A stretch of DNA of 64,000 bases from Escallonia rubra. Lineage: Eukaryota; Streptophyta; Magnoliopsida; Escalloniales; Escalloniaceae. The notes below the pieces were generated by a model. The model saw nothing but the letters and a program-made list of their open reading frames with translations. It made no database searches and was not told where the DNA came from. Position 1 is the first letter of the stretch. The number at the start of each line of letters is the position of its first letter. Where the stretch lies: positions 1 through 64,000 of the forward strand of contig JAVXUO010001224.1 of NCBI GenBank assembly GCA_033065855.1. The letters run 5' to 3'. Made by a program: the position numbers and the translations under genes. Below, piece after piece: positions 22,758-37,000 of the stretch.

Positions 22758-25700
22758 TTAGGTTGTTCTCTTAGTCAACAAAAGAATGGTGGAAACCATC
22801 AGCTTGCAGTCAATTGGCTTTGTTAGATAGGCATCCATACCAACATCCAAGCACTTGGCTTCATCTGATGACATTGCATGAGCTGTAAGTGCAACGATTG
22901 GAACGTGCAAAGAGGTCCCAAGTTCTGATCTTCTTATTACTTTGGTTGCTTCGTAGCCATCCATCTTTGGCATCTGGTGTGTCATTCAAACATAAAATCA
23001 GAAGCTGCACATAATAACATAATTTTGCGTTGCTTATGAAGTGCAAGGTTTTTGGGGGTCAGGAAATAAGTTCTTCAAGTTTCTCTTGGTTAGCATTGTA
23101 AAAGGAACTTAAATTCTTGGCAATGACATTACTATGCACAAAAGCTCAAGAATATAAACCACGCAAAGTCTTCAAAAACTCACTTGACAGTCCATTAGAA
23201 TCAAGTCAAATGATGGGGAATCACATGTTCTTGACTGAATTCGTGCATTGTCATCTTCCAGGTGAAACTCCTCTACCGACTCGTCTGCAGTAAGCATGAC
23301 CTGTAGAGCATCCACTGCCTGCAAACCATCTCCCACAACCACTACTGTAGCCCCCATTTTCTCCAACATTATAGTCGCAACTCTCTGTAGTACTGGGGTA
23401 TCCTCTGCTAGAAGTATGCGCAGGCCTTCAAGGGATTTCTGTCCATTTGTAGCCATCTTCGAACACAAACTGCCTTGCTCACTAGAACAACTAGTGGCCA
23501 GATTATGTTCCTCGAGTTTTACCTTTTTATGCAAATTGGACATAATTTGAGCTGGGTCATTGACACTTGACTCGTTTTCTTTCGCATAAACTTCAGTCAG
23601 CTCAACAAAGCAATTGCCAACTGCTCCATGTTTTGACTGATAGGGGTAATAAAGATGTTCTTGTTGCCTTTGTCCAGTCTGAAGTGCACGTATATTTCTA
23701 GAACTATCCATCTCTGACATATAAGAGTTTGAGCTTTCAGCGTCAGAGTGAAGGGGGTCAATTTCAAGATACTCATGCATATCACCACCCACTTCTGATG
23801 ACCTCAACGAATCCATTTTCTTTTGCAGCTCGAGGTTGCTCTCCTGTATGACAGCTTCCATGATTTGAATCAGTTTTGCGTTGTATAGTGGTCTGTTAAC
23901 CGTCAAAAAATGTCCCTTGCTACGAAGCTCCATCTTAATTGTCTTGGAGGTGTCATGATTAAGTATCCATGCAAACTTCACTCTCCCGCAGAAGCTGTCC
24001 AGGAAACTTAGTTGTTCCCTCCAAATATCCGTGCGCAAGTCTAGTAACCCAATGTCAATAACTATGATGAAAATTGAGGCCCTTGTGTCGTTCGTACTTA
24101 CTGATTCAGATTGTGAACCTCCAATTGGAGCATCTTGGACATAATTTCCAGCTTGGAAGAGTTCCTGAAGAATTTGTGTCAGTTCATTCCACTCGGATAC
24201 GTCAAAGGTCTGCACTCCATTTTTCAGTAGCCACCTGGACATAATCAGTCTACACATACCGCCATTGAGTGCAAGCAAAATCTGCAAGGATTTCAAGTTT
24301 GTTTCTCATTCATGTTCAAAACCTCATACAGTAAGCTGTGTAGACAGTAGATACTCAATATACTTTCACCTGAACTGCAAACAAATTTAATCGTGACTAT
24401 ATATTTTTGGCTTAACATTTTTTTGGAAACAGCAGGCAGGTAAAAATGGTAGCAGAATTATGAAAAGGAAACTAAAAACTATCTGCACTGAAATTGCAGG
24501 CTACAAACGATTTGTACCCCAAAAGCAAATGCAGCCGGAAATTGTTCTTGTGGGAAGGTTGAGTAAAATTCACAGCCAGCAAGTGGAAGTACAGCCGTAA
24601 CAATATTACTCACCGTCAAGTCATGTTCTGCAAATTTTAATCTGCAGCACTCTCCTGTTCGATCTACAGGTGCACTCAGAAGCAAGTACAGTTGCATTAG
24701 AGTCCCCGGTCCATTCTTCTTAACTACTTTGATTTCTCCACCCATTTTGTTGACCTGTTAGCAGATTCATCATAGAATGAGGAATTGCAGAATAAGGTGA
24801 GTATTTATTGAAGAAACAAAAGATAATTTTCGAATATCTCAGTGCGACGCATTAGGTGTGGTTCAACTAAGATTAATGATGAGTTAAATACTGCAATGGA
24901 CAGATACGCTCCAGGATGTATGCACATAAGCATGTAGACTTTTCTAATGTGACTGCGAAACGAACACATAAGCAACAGGAGATGAATGCAAGCTGCAACT
25001 GTATTGCGATTCTCAGAGTCGGGTTGTAGTCACAAATCCTTGCCACCTGAACTCGGGTCTTACATATAATAGCTTGAATGTTGCAGGAAAAACTTATTTT
25101 CTTACCAAGGTTCGTACAATGCATAGACCAAGACCTGTTCCACCATGCCTGGAAATAGAACATATATTCAGATGAGCCTTCTGGAACCTCAATTGTTAAA
25201 TTTGATCATTCACAAGTTGAAAGGAAGACAAGTATTAGCTTGAATGCAACAGCAAACTAAAAGATATTCTTATGAGTTGAGCACTTGAGCTGTTCATCTA
25301 TGCAAAATTGACCTTGTAAAGTAAGTGTCTATTCTGCTTACAATCGAGTTGTCGATGGATCAGCTTGCTCAAAGCTCTCAAATACGGACTCCCATTTGCT
25401 TGGATCAATTCCTACACAAAATTGAATGTGCTTGATGAACAAGACAAGAAGGCGTTGAATTAAATGTTGGGTGAGTAAGAATTGAACAGCTTCATACCGC
25501 AGCCAGTGTCCTCAACTTCAAACCAAAGAATCATATTGCTGTCTTTCTTGTTGGATCTCTTATGATTGCTTCCCTGTCGCTTCAATTTTGTTTTTGGTGC
25601 AGACCATGGTTTGCTGGTGGTACAGGGGGTGTTCATATTCTCACACCAGCCTCGCAAGATAATATAGCCGGCTGTAAGCCATTTAAAAGCGTTAGCCTCT

Positions 25701-28700
25701 GCAACCCTACTTTGGCTTTCCATGGCAAATTGGTCCAGTCAAATAAATATGCATGCAGTGATGCTTTGCATTTTGTATTGATAAACGTGTAAGGGACATA
25801 ATTTCTTTATGTCAATTTTATATTAGAAGGAAATTTCAAACAACAGACACTTCAAATTATTTACCGAATACATATGTTACAACTGAATCATCCACAAACT
25901 ACATTTTGTCCAGCTATACTGCCAAAATCTCACATAGTGAAGTGATGCAAGATCAAGTTTCGAATCAGTGGCATGTCACCTGTATATGACCTGTGCTGTT
26001 TGTTGGAAGCTTTTCTATGCAAAAGAGAAACAACATACAGAAAACATAGTGTGTTTTCTGAGCAATATAATGTTAAGAGTGCTAAATATTTAATTTGTCA
26101 GAGGAATAAGAACAAGGTGACATGGCCCAAATTTTATAAGGTTGCTCAAACAAAGAGATATTTTGCAGTCGTTTGGTGTTTTCCACAGTTATGTGTCAAT
26201 TGGTAACTTTTATTCCTAGACAACTTTTGTTCCAGAAGTGAACACTGTTACTTGCTCTTAGCTCCATCTATTTTTGAGCTACCAAATGTAGAGCTTCAAG
26301 TTTAGTAATGGTAAAGTTGCACTTACATGTTGTGAACTTGATAGAATTGCTAATAAGGTTTGCAAAAATTTGCACAACTCTAGCTGAGTCCCCTTGAAGT
26401 ACTTTTGGCATATCATCTGCAAAAAGAAGAATATTTTCAATCGGAATGTGCACTGAAGATCTACATGTTAACTCTTTTAAATTGGAGCTCTGGAGGAGGG
26501 CCATATTTGATATGAACTGTAATAATACCAGAGAGATCTAGAATAGTCTCCACATTGTGGTTAATGCACTGAACAGAAAACATATCAATAAGTCCTTCAA
26601 GTTCTCCCCCCAAGTCAAATTCAGCTTCTTCCAGCACCAGCTTTCCAGATTCGACCTGTATGTATGATAATTTAGAACGGATTTTACTGCTGAATGTAGT
26701 GATACTGTAAAAATAGATTCTGACATGTGATCAAGCAGTATACTTTTTGCGTGGAAGCATTCTAATGCTGGATATCTGATACAAAAAAGAGGAGAGGCGG
26801 CTTTAAACAGCTTCTCAGAAGACACTAAAAGTGTCATCTCAGTCTTCGCTCTTTATAGCTTCTTAATACTACCTCAGGAGTAGTCAGTGTCAAATTCCTC
26901 AATGGACAAGGTATCTATTCTAAGAAGATCGTTGATCGAATTAGTAAGAGGCGTATAATTTTTCTAAGATTCTGCATGGGCCAGAATATCTAACTGTTTG
27001 TTTAAAATGTAAAGTAATGGCTGTCTCACGCTCCAAAATCATATGATGAAATAAACTTCCATGCATGTTAGCAGCCAGTAATTAGTTTGTGTTACAGCAT
27101 TTCTGCACAGCAGTGATTCTTGCTAATTTTCTCATATAAGAAGCAAATATCTTACTTTACTAAGATCTAGTATGTCATTGAGAAGCCGGAGTAGAGCAGT
27201 TGAACATCTCCGAATTTGCGTAACTGTTGCATATTGCTCATTTGTGAGAAAATCATCACATATAAGAATATCCAACAATCCGATCACTGCAGCCATAGGT
27301 GTTCTCAACTCATGACTGCAAGTATAACAAGAAACATTCAGAAAGTAAGCAACAGATGTGAAGGGAGGTATAGTTCAAACTTTCGCTAGTTTCTTACTTT
27401 CTGGCTTAGAACTTAGTAAATCCTCATGCTGTTAAACTGCAATGCCCTAAGATAGAGTAAGGTTGTATGAAAATAAAATACGTAGATGTCATGGAAAGGC
27501 TAGTCATGAGCAACTTTGTGCAATTAGTCGGACAATTACATAATGATGAAACCTATCATATGAAGTTGTCTCCAGGGACCAAGACAGTCGTAACATTTTC
27601 ATGAAGGGATATGTACCGAGTAATGCTAACATACTGTGCTATTAGATAAGTACTCATAGATGTAAAGGCTATTTGAGTAGAGATACAGAGCTTAATAGTA
27701 GGTAGTTTGGGCAACTTCACAGGAAATGCAACTTCAGGGTCTGACAGACACTCGGAAAGGTTAAGGCAAACACTATAACTACTTATCACCATGTTGACAG
27801 CAAAAAAAGAATGGTGTAAGGTTTTGGGAAGAAAATTTGCGTAAATTAATCAAGAGAATTCCTTTTCCCACAAAAAAAAAAAGACACTTTAGTTTTTAAT
27901 TTTTGTTTAGATGGCAGGATAATGGTCAGTAGAGACACACAAAAACAAGAACAAACAATAGACGCATTAACATTCTTGTTCTTTCGCTAAAGTATCTACA
28001 GATTCACGCAGCAAGTACTCTATTTACTAGCGGTTTTATCAGAAAGAATTTTTACACTTTAAAAGCTGTGAATGTCATAGATGTTATGTTCCCATGTGCT
28101 TTGCTTTATCTTGATTTTACATTTCATTGATGTCCAGCTTTGGAGTTGCTTACACTACACATACGTATAGAGCATGAAGGGGTATAAATAAATAAAACCT
28201 TGGACTTGATACTCACCTCATATTTGCCAAAAATTGGCTTTTGTAGTTGCTTGATGCCTCTGCCTTCCTTCTTGCATCTAAATGGCTAATTAGTTCTGCT
28301 CTTAGCTTCATTTCTTTTGACACTCCATTTGTCAATATGAAAATGCAGACACATCCAATGACCAGTATACATACAGCTGCTGAAATCAATGCAACCAATG
28401 TTTTAAAGGCTCTTTCATCCACCTTTCCCATAATGTATTTCCTTGGAATGATGATAACTCCCACCTGTTGTTAAAGTATTTCTTGTTATAGAACTTATTA
28501 CTAGCTAATCTAATAATCAACAGAAGGATAGAGGACTCCTGCACTCGGAGTAGAGGTATTAGATAAAATCTCACCATAGGAAGTCTTTTTAAGTTTAAGA
28601 AAAACGAGTCAATGTAATAGAGCTTGTTCCTGATCATGGCATTCTCTATATGAACTTCATGATTAGCAGGAAACTTGTTTCCATAGGCCTTCTTCAACAA

Positions 28701-30103
28701 TTGAGCTCCTGCTCTTATCACATGGTCCTCAGAATCGACAGCCATCATGAGCTTTGGCCCTGTCGTAGAGTTCATTAGCAGAGGAGTATTTGTAGAAGTA
28801 GAGAGCAGCCAACCCTCTTGAGAGGTCAAATAAATATGTCCACTATGAAATCCGACAAGTTCTTTCATCAACTGCCCTACGCTATAAAGTGCTGTAGTTA
28901 CACCAACAACAGCCACTATACTTTCTCTTGACGAGTCCCAAACTGGCAATGCTGCTGAAAGTAGTGGTGAATCGCTATACTTGCTTACTGCTACATGCCA
29001 GGAAGCTGCACCATCAGGTACTTGTGAAATGCCTGCAATATTGATTAGATCATCAGGTGGGATTGGGCCTGATTTTCCTGTCTTTTCACCGGTGATCGGA
29101 TCAAGTGGTTCTCTGTACCAAATTGCAGACATGTTATTATGTACAGACTGATCATTCCACCCACGATGAGATGAAAGAGAGTTGATAGCATAAGAACCAC
29201 CAATCGAATAATTGGCTAGATCGGAGTAGATGTAGAATGTATTGTTACTTCTATGATCTCTATGGAAAGCCTGGACAAAGCCGTTCCTGTAATTTATAGT
29301 GATTGAATTGAGAGCTCTACGACTTGCAAATAGCGCCCATGTTACATCTCTCATTACTTCATATAGCTGCCAAGATTTGTTAAAAACAAAAAAAAAGAAG
29401 ATCAAATGTCACCAAGTAAACAAACATTATACACCGAGATCAGAGAATGAAAAGAACGGCTAATGACAACCTCGACTTGCTGTGCTTGATTAACTGGCTT
29501 GCTGTACCGCCTGATCACATACTCTGACAGCTTGACCTGAGCTGTGGTTATTTCAACAGTTGAATTGAAGATGTTCCACATTCGTAGTATGGGACGCTGT
29601 AGAAGTTCATAACGAAGGCCATATGCTAAAGTGCTTAGTGATTTTTTTGTATAGACCCTCGTGAAATGCCAAGTCAGTAAGGTTAGCATCCCTATCAAGA
29701 TTGCTAGCATGACCTGCAAAAGGCGTTAAATATGAGACCATAAATTAGGTAACTTAACTGCAGCAAATTGTACCAAGTTTCTATATGTTGACCATCTCTA
29801 GATTGCTATACTAATTTACCTTGGGAAAATTTCATATAAGACTAAGAAGAACTTGTTTTCTCTCTTCACATGTTAAGTTAATGACTGGCAAATGAGTGCA
29901 AAGGGGTAGTCGCATACCATGATGGCAAGGCGAGCAACAAATACTGTGTAGTATGAGGACAGACAACGGGCACCTGCATACTCGATATCTTCTTGCTCAA
30001 CATCCCTATGGAAAGTTCTTCGGCTTTCAGTAAACGCACTCTTTCCCCAAGACTTGGCAAAAACAGAAACTCTGCTGGAGATTCTTTTCAGCAGTGATCC
30101 CAT
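22758..30103 (-). CDS. AHK1: Hybrid histidine kinase 1 (AHK1/ATHK1-type osmosensor)
   Basis: Membrane-bound sensor kinase of the plant phosphorelay; the Arabidopsis homologue is linked to osmotic and drought signalling. Exons (minus): 30103-29918, 29713-29471, 29366-28575, 28464-28217, 27315-27156, 26655-26529, 26416-26327, 25671-25498, 25411-25342, 25148-25106, 24754-24614, 24281-23184, 22973-22758; 3588 nt, 1195 aa, close to the ~1200-aa family size. TM1 about residues 52-80, a ~350-aa extracytoplasmic sensor region, TM2 about 429-453. H-box SHELRTPM with phospho-acceptor His491; N-box [14 protein letters not shown]1 DTGCGID; G2 HGGTGLGL. C-terminal receiver: [13 protein letters not shown], phospho-acceptor Asp1122 in [16 protein letters not shown] (split from the next residues by the last intron) and Lys1176 in AYLTKPID. 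All key residues are present, so it should be functional. A TC-rich 5' leader lies upstream. Confidence 0.95.
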
Positions 30104-30177
30104 TGCTTTCTGTGCCGTTTTAATTCTTGTAAACTAGTAGGTACTATGGACTTGCAAGGAACATAAACAAGAAATTT

Positions 30178-30207
30178 GCAGAGAGAGAGAGAGAGAGAGA
30201 GAGAGGA
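30178..30207. repeat. (GA)n microsatellite upstream of the kinase
   Basis: About 14 GA units, read as (TC)n on the coding strand, 75-105 bp before the ATG, so probably in the 5'UTR or core promoter. Pyrimidine tracts are frequent in plant 5' leaders. Confidence 0.7.
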
Positions 30208-33200
30208 TTTTTTAGGTTTGGTGTTATGTATTACTCCTGCTGTCACTACCCAATACTTGGAGTCTCATTTGCTACTATATTTCCAAAAGTGGAGAGATCC
30301 GGTCTTATTCATTCATTCTTCCTCCACAAAAATCCCTGCCTTTTTCTGTTGTCTTTAGCAAGCTTGATCATTGTAACGTGGAAATTTGAACTGGCAATTA
30401 AATAAAAAAATTGCCCTTGACGAATTACATGCTTCTGATTTCTTGTTATATTAGGGAAGACAGTATGAACATTACATGTCTCGCTCATGAAATTCCATTA
30501 ACCCAACCCAAAAGAAATATACTGTGAACATTTTACACTAACCTACTACCGGAAACTTGGGACCATGTGACATTGGTGCTATTCCACGAGCCGGTCAGTT
30601 AAAACTTGCACCGGGGTCCGTATTGATTGGGCCATTCGTGACTTTAGCAATTGAAAATGTAACTCCAAATGGTATTGGTGTGAATGAATCCAAAAAAGAG
30701 GAAAAGGGGACAATGCACAATAAAAGTAAGCATCCTAACTATTCATTTAGAAGAGACAATGCGTGGATTAAAAGATAACGATTCTTGATAGACAACACAC
30801 ATTTCTCTAAAACTTAAAAAAGCAAAAGGAGAGAAGGCTATTCCTCGATTTGGATGCTTTAAGAATCTTTGTTGATTGACGATGAAAATTTGTACACAAG
30901 AAATGTTTCAGAGGTTAAATAAGATGAACTAAATTCAGCAATCTGAGGTGTAGCTTGATATATGGTATAAAGACAGTTGAACGCATTTCATAGCTCAGCC
31001 TTCAAATTAGTGTAGTTCCTTTAAAGGGCTTCTGGGCTTCTAAAACAACAAAAACCTTTTCTAGAACTACTGAAAATAAGGAAAGGGCGCGATTCAAGGA
31101 TTACTACTCTAGCACATTGTTCTTTTGTGTAACATTACTCTGTTAAAATCTTCATTATTAGTAGCTGAATACTCATTTGATTTCTTTTTCTGCTACAAAA
31201 GATGAAATTAAGAAATGCAGCCAAAAAAGCATCTTCCGTGAAAGGCAAGGAATAGAATTTGGGCTCTGGAGGAAAAGAGTTAGATGGGCATTTGCTTTTG
31301 GTTTCAGTGGGGGTAGCTGGATTGAAGACGATCTCCCTTATCTCTTGTATAGAGTAGTGCAAAGGGCGGCTATAGTATAGAATTTTGGAAGAACCACAGC
31401 GCTATGGGCGTGCACTTATGAGCTTGACTTGGTGTGCTTCATCCTCTGAAGCACTGCATTAGTGACTCCACCTCACTCATCCATCATCACCACCTGCTTG
31501 TGGCTTTGCTTACTTAACACCCACTAATGCTACTTGCCATGCGACAATAACCGAAGTTGCGGTTTATCTTTAACCCAACATGAATCGATCAGAATAAAAA
31601 ATCTCTATACTTATTTACTTCCAATTGCTATCACAAGGATAATTAAGAGGAGTAGAAAGCATATCGATCATGCCTCTGTTACGCTCCTTTATTCTCATTT
31701 TCACATCTAGAAGCCATCACTTTCGGACACTCAAAACAAGCTAACAAGGAGACAACTCCCAGCCAGCGAAGCTAAGTGCACATCTACGGTGCTTGGTGAG
31801 ATAATATTTTGGCACAGGAAGCTTTAACCAAAACATACTCCCACCAGTTCAGAAAAAAGGGTGGGAAATAACATCCTTAGTAATTTTCCTTTCATTTTTT
31901 CCCAGGGGAAGGAAGATCAGGTGCAGTAAAATGAAACTAGAGACCCCAACGGAGCATGTTTCAGTGTAGTTTAAAAAGGAAAAACAGACATGAAAATGGT
32001 GTTCACCGATTTTCTGCGGAAGGGAGGCATGAGTAACTGTTTTGTATCTTCTTCTTTCCTTTATAACCAAAAAAAAAAAAGGCAGAGAAGCATCTAATTC
32101 GAGATGAACAGAGGTTTCAAAAAGTGGCCACTTAGAACTAGTGGCACATAATAAAAGTAACAAGCACATCAGTTCCAGATATCTTATTCTGGTACCTCCA
32201 CTAATGCAGAAGAAATTAGAGTAAACTACAGACGGGACGTGTTGAGTCGCTTATCTTCAATACCTCTTTCTGTCTGCATGGCTTATCACCATTCACAAAG
32301 AGCTGTTTGGGTCCACCACGCACTGCATTCCCTGTAAAACTCACATTGGGCAAACGTTATCGGCTAATTGTGACGCACCACTTAAGATTACACCAAGAAT
32401 ATGGTTTCGGGATAAATTAGTCACTGTCTCGCATTAGACTATGAACTATAGTGGCTAGCGCCGTACGAGACAATAAGCAGGATCTCGAAACTGATATGGC
32501 TAGCGCCGTACGAGACAATAAGCAGGATCTCGAAACTGATATGGCTCGTTCCTTGTAGCAGTAAACATGTGTAGCCAGACATTTAAGTTGAAGCAAATTG
32601 TCGCTAATAAGAAGCACACTAATAGACCGCATATATATATCATAGTCCCAGCAGATATGTCATTTTGATGCAAGCAGCACATTGATAAAGAAGAAGAAGT
32701 TAAAAATTTCTTGGTGTCAACTTCGTTAACTAAGCTTTACCAACACATAAAGATGACAAACATGTTTACCAAACTCATATTTGAAAATTTCAAATGATTG
32801 CTGCTAGCATTGTCATAACAAAGTAGTATCCATAGATTGTGAACCACGTTTTTTAAAAGGAATGGATGGATTAGGTACACCATTAGCAAAAGCTAAGAGC
32901 CCCTTCTTTAATTAAAGGCAGTGCTCTTGTACTTATGTACAACTACATGTCGCCAAATGTAGGTGTTTGATGGCATAAGCAGAGTAGAGACCTAAGAACC
33001 ATCACACTCAAACATCACAAAGGACAATTCACGCGAGTCACAACCATCACAAGCATCAATCCTAGACAAATCTAGTGACCCAGTCAATATAAAATCCTCA
33101 CAAGCAGCACCAAATTGTACAGTGGCAGAGACCCCGCTCGAATATTTCATATGCGTCTATTGCAGAAAAGCAGAAAACTTCATTCCGAAACAAAAATGCA

Positions 33201-34015
33201 GAATCTTGGCTCAAACCGAGCCAACCTTCGGTAGCTTCCTTAGTTTTCTATGACATAACCTAATTGAGGCTAGGCATAACATGCAAAGGGTTGCCTGCTC
33301 TTTTCTGTCTCTCCATTTCTTCCATAGATTAGTGAGCAAAACTGAGTAACTCCATGACAGACATGATCTGAAAAATTAGAACACTAGAGGTGATCTACAC
33401 CTAGAGGCCCCAATATCAGACCACATGCAAATTCAACACACTTGAACGTAATATGTCACTAATTGATCTTGGACTAAAGACTAACGAGTAAAACAGAATC
33501 CGATATAGAACACATACACCTCTCATCCTCCCAAAAACTCAAAAGCAGTCAGCATGGGAGAAGGCCAGCAGCAATAGGAATCCTCATTGACCCCTAAATC
33601 CTCATTAAGCACGTTATTGATTGTTGAACGCATACCCTCCTATCATGGGGTGTTGAGGATAACAATCTTTCTGCCTTCTCCTACCTTAGGATATTCATTT
33701 CAAGAACCTTGAATGATAAGGAAACAGTAAAATGAGCAACTAACAGCGTTGACTTAAGTTAATTACAGATATTTTGATAATCAGTTATACATCCAAAATT
33801 TTGAGATGCAACCAGCTCCTACTGAATACAGCTGGTAAATATTAGGACAAAATAAAGAAAAGAAGGTACAGCACAACTGCCCACCCCCACTTCACCTGCA
33901 GCAACTAACAAAACGCCTTACCCTCTTATCCTATAACACGTGTGATGGAAAAACTTTATCTTCAACATCTCTACTATCTATACATGCTAATTCCAAGAAG
34001 CTATACCGGCAGCCA
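30208..34015. other. Intergenic region between kinase and ERD7-like gene
   Basis: About 3.8 kb without a convincing gene on either strand. The part next to 30.1 kb should hold the kinase promoter. 33.0-34.0 kb is downstream of the ERD7-like stop codon and should include its 3'UTR. The only clear structure is a 45-bp tandem duplication at 32452-32541. No tRNA or transposon end was recognised. Confidence 0.5.
32452..32541. repeat. Perfect 45-bp tandem duplication
   Basis: Two adjacent copies of a unit beginning tggctagcgccgtacgagac and ending aaactgata, with a partial third start (tggct) at 32542. Perfect identity suggests a recent slippage event. Confidence 0.85.
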
Positions 34016-37000
34016 TTACTTGGAACTCTTGGCCTTTTTCTTCGCAGCCTTTTTCTCCGCAGCAGCCGCTTTAGCTGCAGATTTAGCCAGGGTAGTAGGT
34101 TTTAGAACGCTTTTTGGGTTTAGTGCCTTTCTGACTTTAAACACCGCCCATGCAGTTCCTATGGCATGGCCTGCAGCATCAAGCCCCTCATGTGTTGCCT
34201 TAGCTGCCTCTTCGCCATACCTGCACAAGGACAAATAAATATTCAACCCTGATATCTTCAATCTACAGCAAGATAATCTCATATTTTGTACAATTTAAGT
34301 CCCTAAAGCAAGAGAATTCCTCCTGCTAGACGGGTTGCGACTTGCAAACTATGTTACATGGACTCGGTACGAGTGCCCGGATCGGATACGTGTTCAAGTG
34401 TCGGATTTGTCTAATTTTGAAAACACAAGACGCGGGGACACGGCAAAATGTTCATATTTGTTATTGCTTTTTAGTTATTTCAAAGGCAAAAAGATGTTTT
34501 ATGTGATGCATTTGGTTTTAATTGACAATTTGTCTCGTCTCAAAGCAATAACTAATTAAACAAAAGACTACAAGATAGTATCATAATGGCATATCCTATG
34601 AAATGTGTCGGACACATATCCCATACCCATGTCCAAGTGTCGAGTGTCCAACACGGGTACTTCACGCAAACCGAAGAGTCCATGTAACATAGCTCGCAAA
34701 GGAACTATTACAAGTATAAGTGTTGCCCTTCCTCACAACTGAAGACTACACTGAGCCAGTTGCAACATCCAGCATCAAGTAATATCATTGGAAAGTCCTG
34801 CGGTTAAGTCTTCTAACCAGGGATAGTAATGCAGCAGCATTTTCTTTTGGAAGCAGTGGCCTACATGGGCCTCTTGGTGGTAGCCTATGAGTAAAGAACT
34901 GCTGTTAGTGGCCCACACCTGGGCTCACCAGAGGGAAGATGTCAGATGGGAAGCCAGGGCAGAAAACGAAGACATCTTGGGGATTAGTTATGCCTATCGT
35001 AACAGCTTACGTTTTTGGGGTGTTCATTGTGCTGTTTTGCCTCAGTCCATCTGCCCCGGTCACACCCAGACAGAGACTGCAACAACTCTTAACTCACTTA
35101 GATACAGGCTTAAGGGTAAGTTACCACGTTATAGGATGTGTCGTCTGCAGTTTCAGAGCACAATACATAACTCAACAGATCCAAAACTTGCTATTCTTCT
35201 AGTACTGTACGTTCTGAAGACACTTGAATGACAGTTCACCTCTACTCTTTGCTTTAATTTAGCTTATTCCAATTCCCTCCGCTCTACCAAATATCTCGAG
35301 TTCAAACATAATGACCATTACATGTGAGAGAGACCTACCTTTATGAGTTTTCTCCTTGGTCTACTGAAATATCACTGTGAAATTTCTTTTGGCACAGTCA
35401 TCATCAGTGCCATACTAACTTCTTTACTGTTCATTATTGTACATTACGTCCAATTGCCTCATCATACTTAAAAGTTCAAGGAATTGCACTTACCTGTGGG
35501 AGACAAGTCCAGTCGTCACAGTGGATGAGGTTGACATTACATTCTTTCCAGCAACTTCAACAGCATCACAGACCCTGCCTATTCGTACAAAAAAAACAAA
35601 CCTTAAATTAGTGTGACAGAAAAGTGCCGTATACTGAAGGAAAATCAAATGCAAAAAAGAGGAATCCGCTTATTCCACAACAGGAACCATGTATTTTAAA
35701 ATTACAACCACTAGCAGTATCGGACAAGATCTAAATGACTCTAATCAGGTTCTCTGCGTTCACAACTAAACCTCAATTTGGCTTTGTTATTCAATTATTT
35801 TCAACTTATTAGCAACTATGTATGAAGCCAAACACTTCACTACATGCTGGCTTATATATGTGCATCCCGGCCAAACATTTGCTATACTAAATGCTCCCAA
35901 CTATACCACATCATCTTATTTCTATGGTATAAAGCAAATTCCACCACTTCCATAACTTATTATCCCTTATACATCCCCCCCCCCGGATTGGTCAATCAGT
36001 TGAAATACTAAAAAGGGAAATGAGTAGATTTCATCTTCTCAACAAACACCAAAAAAGGCACAAGGCAATGGCATTATGAACCACAGAATTTGCAGAAACA
36101 GCATATAGCTCGTGGGTTTATTGAACCAACCACCTCCTATGCAGCATGTTTGTTTCCTGTATATATGCAGCCGAACTACCACAGAAGCAACAAAACAGAT
36201 GGCCAACATGTGAGATTTGCCAAGAAACCTTATAATCACCCTTCCAAGACCAGTGCTAGCTCACTTGATCTGGTTCAATCTCCAAATCCAAGGCTAATAA
36301 CCCACCTAGTTCTTACAGGAAGTAATACATATACCATAGGCAATGTTAGCCAAATAACTCCATCCTAGATCAACGGGTTTTGGTTATAAAAAAGTTGAAA
36401 ACAAGAATATGTAGCAATTATATTCAGAGAAAAGCTTCTTAAACATAAGCTACAATATCCGATCAGTTCAAGATTAATCTCAGGTGAGCAACAACATACA
36501 ACATTCATCAAATGCCAAAACACAGTTTCAGAAGTAAAAACTCCACCAGTCACCATCATTCCTGCTTAATGGTCCAAATCCACCACAAACATCCTGTCTA
36601 ACTCCTGATCCATGCTTGCACAGCATTCAGCACCCAATAAAACAATGATATGAAATTTTGACTATTCAGAGATGCTCTTGTTGTTCCCAATAAGACGGAT
36701 TTTGAAGGCAGACTACTTACGAACTACGTAGATCCTCAATGGTAAGTCTTAAGAACAATGTAGATTCAACCAGCAAAAATTGATATACCAACATTTTATA
36801 ATTTGAAACAAAAAACAGCAAAACCACACATCAAAATACATGTTATCAGTGACAAGGAGTCAGGGAGAGACAGGGAGCATACTGAATCCGTCCAGTGAAG
36901 CGAGGACCATCTCCCCTGGCAAGAGGCCAAAGAACTTCTTGCCCGCTTTAGAGTTTGCCACTGAACTCGTAAAGAACCCTGAAACCTTCACAACCCCTGA

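Noticed and set aside
34887..35231. A 114-aa frame in intron 3 of the ERD7-like gene
   Set aside because: No recognisable domain and it lies wholly in an intron on the opposite strand.
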